From positions 1 to 15,759 of the forward strand of contig CANHFL010000002.1 of assembly GCA_947459855.1 (NCBI GenBank): 15,759 bases of DNA, given 5' to 3'. This document shows positions 13,476 to 15,759 of the stretch, piece after piece. How positions within the stretch are numbered: the stretch's first letter is position 1; the number at the start of each line of letters is the position of its first letter. The notes under the pieces are model-generated. The model did not search any database. It was not told where the DNA came from and worked only from the letters and a program-made list of their open reading frames with translations. The DNA is from Planctomycetaceae bacterium. Its GTDB lineage: Bacteria > Planctomycetota > Phycisphaerae > Phycisphaerales > SM1A02. The position numbers were made by a program, and so were the translations under genes.

Positions 13476-15302
13476 TCACTCGTACACGCTCAGCGCGTCC
13501 AGCCAACGCTGGATGGTGGCGCGGCGTGCGCCCTCTTCCCCGGGCACCTCGATCGCGCGGCCGCGCGCGTCCAGGATCAGGCCCACGGTGCCGCCGCGCA
13601 CGGTGCGCGTGACGGCCTTGCCGGGCCCGGCCCCCATGTCGAAGCCCTTCTCGGGCGTCACGGTCATCTCGCACTGCGCGTCGTGCGCCAGGGGCACCAG
13701 CTGCATGTCGCCGACGTTCATCGTGCCCTTCGCGTTCACCGCGCCGCGCAGCTCCCACGCGAAGCACGGCTTGCCGGCCTTGCCTTGGCCCCGCGGCGCG
13801 ACGCAGGTGCCCAGGTAGATCAGGCAGTCCTTCTCGAAGACCTCCATCGCGGCGTCGGGGTGCACGCTCGCCAGCACGCCCAGGTGCGGCATCATGAAGA
13901 TGCTGTCCTTCGCCAGCTCGGTGAAGCCCTCGGGTTCGAAGCTGTCGATGAGCATGAGCGCGGTCTGCTCCATGCGCGGCGCGTGGCTGAGAACGCCGCC
14001 CGACGCGACCAGCAGGTCGAGCTTCATGTTGTCGACCAGCGTCGCGCCGGCGGCGGCCTGCGAGAAGGCGTCGCCCACCGTGCGCTGCTGCTGCACGCCC
14101 TTCAGCGTGGTGGCGAACGCCTTGTGCTGCTCGTAGCTCAGGCGCAGCGCCTCGCGCGCGACCGCCTGCTCGAAGACCAGCGCCTCCAGCGTCTGCGGGA
14201 TCGTGGTCGGGCGGATCATCTTGTTCTTGACTCGGTTGCGCAGCTCGCGCTCGTCCATGGGCAGGTGCACCCAGCGCAGGATGCGCGGCATCGTCGCCTC
14301 GGCGCACACGTTGCTGATGCTGTAGCTCATGCCCAGGTTCGCGCTGACGGTGCGGTTGAAGGCGCCGTCGAAGACGCTGAAGACGTCGGTGGTGGCGCCG
14401 CCGATGTCCACGCCCACCGCGTTGATGCCGCGCTTCCGGGCGATCGTCTGCAGGATGTCGCCCACCGCGCCGGGCGTCGGCATGATGGGCGCGTCGGCCC
14501 ACGCGATCAGCTTGTCGTAGCCGGGCGCATGCGCCATGACGTGCTCCAGGAAGACGTCGTGGATGCGGTCGCGCGCGGGGCCCAGGTTCTCCTGCTCGAG
14601 CGTGGGGCGCAGGTTGGGCACGACGCTCAGGTCGAAGCCCTGGCCGAAGACGCGCTGCACCGCCGGCGCGGCATCCTTGTTGCCGGCGAAGATCACGGGC
14701 AACTGGTACTCGCCGCCGAAGCGCGGGCGCGGCTTCGCGGGCGCGATCAGCTCGGCAAGCTCGACCACCTTCTTCTGGTCGCCGCCGTCGGTGCCGCCCG
14801 AGAGCAGCACCATGTCGGGCCGCAGCTCGCGGATGCGCTGGATCTGCTCGTAAGGCTTGCGCTGGTCGTTCGAAGCGATCGTGTCCATGACGATCGCACC
14901 CGCGCCCAGGGCCGCGCGCTTGGCGCTCTCGGCCGTCATCTGCCGCACGACGCCCGCGACCATCATCTGCAGGCCGCCGCCCGCGCTCGAGGTCGAGATG
15001 TAGACGTCGCAGCCGTCCGGGTCGGTCGGCGACGTGCGCCGGATCACCGTGCCGTCGTCGGCGATCAGCCGGCGGCCCGAGAGCTCCTGCAGCTCGGTCA
15101 CGGAATTGGTCACGCCCAGCGTCACGTCGGCGAAAGGTTCCTCGACCGTCGTCGGCGCCTCGCCGCGCTGCGTCTGCCGGTAGTGCCCGTCGACGCACTC
15201 GATCAGGATCGCCTTCGTCGTGGTCGATCCGCAGTCGGTGGCGACGATGACCTGGATGCGGTCGGGCGGGGGTGGGGACTTCGCGGCGTGCGGGAGGCTC
15301 AT
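13476..15302 (-). CDS. MutL/GlmL-family ASKHA ATPase, extended, not adjacent to a glutamate mutase
   Basis: This is the family annotated as glutamate mutase accessory protein MutL/GlmL, actin/Hsp70-like (ASKHA) ATPases thought to reactivate or chaperone B12-dependent mutases; it is unrelated to the mismatch-repair MutL. The 608-aa protein shows phosphate-1 motif ATDCGSTTTKAILIE (21-35), GGTDGGDQKK (169-178), phosphate-2 motif VDIGGATTDVFSV (298-310) and adenosine motif LLVASGGVL (430-438), in order. Classical GlmL proteins are about 460 aa; here residues beyond about 500 form an extra C-terminal part (VNAKGTMNVGDMQLVPLAHD 522-541, then GTVGLILDARGRAIEVPGEEGAR). The ATG at 15302 is the natural start; TAACCT (15318-15313) lies 10 nt upstream as a possible -10 box. 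No mutase, aminomutase or methyltransferase is encoded nearby, and its partners here are the KOW-like protein and membrane genes. Confidence 0.85.
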   Translation of the reverse strand: MSLPHAAKSPPPPDRIQVIVATDCGSTTTKAILIECVDGHYRQTQRGEAPTTVEEPFADVTLGVTNSVTELQELSGRRLIADDGTVIRRTSPTDPDGCDVYISTSSAGGGLQMMVAGVVRQMTAESAKRAALGAGAIVMDTIASNDQRKPYEQIQRIRELRPDMVLLSGGTDGGDQKKVVELAELIAPAKPRPRFGGEYQLPVIFAGNKDAAPAVQRVFGQGFDLSVVPNLRPTLEQENLGPARDRIHDVFLEHVMAHAPGYDKLIAWADAPIMPTPGAVGDILQTIARKRGINAVGVDIGGATTDVFSVFDGAFNRTVSANLGMSYSISNVCAEATMPRILRWVHLPMDERELRNRVKNKMIRPTTIPQTLEALVFEQAVAREALRLSYEQHKAFATTLKGVQQQRTVGDAFSQAAAGATLVDNMKLDLLVASGGVLSHAPRMEQTALMLIDSFEPEGFTELAKDSIFMMPHLGVLASVHPDAAMEVFEKDCLIYLGTCVAPRGQGKAGKPCFAWELRGAVNAKGTMNVGDMQLVPLAHDAQCEMTVTPEKGFDMGAGPGKAVTRTVRGGTVGLILDARGRAIEVPGEEGARRATIQRWLDALSVYE

Positions 15303-15348
15303 CGAGCCGTGAAGGTTACGCGCAGGCGCTCCCGGCGATCGGTTCCCG
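15303..15348 (-). promoter_or_regulatory. Possible start-proximal promoter of the MutL-like gene
   Basis: In the 46-bp gap after the small gene at the right edge, TAACCT (15318-15313) matches TAnnnT and ends 10 nt before the ATG. This is the same geometry as the manC, pgl and trpS boxes. No clear Shine-Dalgarno is present. It could let the ATPase gene be expressed independently of the upstream gene. Evidence is motif and position only. Confidence 0.35.
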
Positions 15349-15759
15349 TCACGCGCCGGTCGCGGTGTCCCGCTGCAACTCCCCCACCACCCACGCCACG
15401 CTCCCGCGCCGCTCCAGGTACTTCGCCAGCGTCGCGTAGCGCACCGGGTCCAGCACGGCGGTCGCGATCGGCTGCATGAAGTGGAGCGCCTGCGCGCCGA
15501 CGTTGTTGAGCGGCGCGACGCTCTCGAGGAACAGCACCGCGGGGCCGACGAGGCCGCGCTTGCGGACTTCGCGCAGGAGCGGCTCGAGGGCGGCGCGTTC
15601 CTCGGGGGTGGGTTCGGCGGGGCCGGGCTTCTCGACGGCGAAGGCGTGGCGCAGCTGCGCGCGCCAGCCGCGCGGGGGCTGGGGCGGCGCGGGGTGCGCC
15701 GGCGCGGGGTCCTGCCGCGGTGACGACGCCCGTTCGCCGGGGTTTCCTTCTGGCGTGCC
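15349..15759 (-). CDS. Small protein of unknown function, N-terminus beyond the window edge
   Basis: The minus-strand frame is open from the right edge to the TGA at 15351-15349, giving 136 visible residues. The first roughly 50 are Pro/Ala/Gln-rich and look like a disordered linker (PAPAHPAPPQPP). The rest is a compact, more conserved-looking segment: a charged helix (ERAALEPLLREVRKRGLVGP), then VLFLESVAPLNNVGAQALHF, MQPIATAVLDPVRYATLAKYLERRGSVAWVVGELQRD. There is no clear TM helix, although VGPAVLFLESVAPL is hydrophobic. I do not recognise a named family. It is on the same strand as the ATPase gene, 46 bp upstream, and may be part of the same unit. A GTG at 15537 would give only 62 aa and would leave out the preceding helix, so a start further upstream is more likely. 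Confidence 0.6.
   Translation of the reverse strand, partial: GTPEGNPGERASSPRQDPAPAHPAPPQPPRGWRAQLRHAFAVEKPGPAEPTPEERAALEPLLREVRKRGLVGPAVLFLESVAPLNNVGAQALHFMQPIATAVLDPVRYATLAKYLERRGSVAWVVGELQRDTATGA

Noticed and set aside
13476..15302. Identification as DNA mismatch repair MutL
   Set aside because: The motifs are ASKHA-type (DCGSTTTK, DIGGATTD, ASGG), not the GHKL ATPase motifs of mismatch-repair MutL.

Overview
The window is about 15.8 kb of very GC-rich, gene-dense bacterial chromosome with no tRNA, rRNA, CRISPR array, transposase or phage gene that I can see. A large type V autotransporter (signal peptide, repetitive beta-helix-like passenger, C-terminal outer-membrane barrel ending in Phe) indicates a diderm. 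The high GC content, the partly leaderless-looking promoters (TATCCT or TAGGAT 7 to 19 nt before ATG) and the DUF6754/MutL-like gene set suggest an uncultured-type lineage such as Planctomycetota (Phycisphaerae-like), Candidatus Eisenbacteria or a neighbour. That placement is a low-confidence inference; no marker in the window settles it.

Region 1 (1-2160) is housekeeping. ruvA (minus strand, its 3' end cut by the left edge) diverges across only 31 bp from a plus-strand pair: a mannose-1-phosphate guanylyltransferase (manC) followed with zero spacing by the RuvX/YqgF nuclease gene. The ruvX stop codon lies inside a perfect 21-bp inverted repeat that separates it from the convergent autotransporter gene.

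Region 2 (2161-8557): the 1465-residue autotransporter gene lies downstream of pgl (6-phosphogluconolactonase) on the minus strand. pgl diverges from trpS (tryptophanyl-tRNA synthetase, plus strand) across 41 bp, and both starts carry the same kind of start-proximal -10 element. A second, imperfect double-hairpin repeat (8545-8646) overlaps the trpS stop and separates it from the next convergent operon.

Region 3 (8649-15759) is the most interesting part: seven minus-strand genes in a row. In transcription order they are a small unrecognised protein (5' end cut by the right edge), a MutL/GlmL-family ASKHA ATPase of 608 aa, a 378-aa protein with barrel-sandwich-like and KOW-like parts, a stem-loop, then four membrane proteins spaced by TGACATG or overlapping ATGA: a DUF6754 protein, a six-TM protein, a protein with a large domain anchored by a TM segment at each end, and a roughly seven-TM protein. 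No glutamate mutase or other B12 enzyme is present, so the MutL-like ATPase is probably not serving its textbook partner here. The layout suggests an undescribed membrane complex with a cytoplasmic ATPase/adaptor pair.
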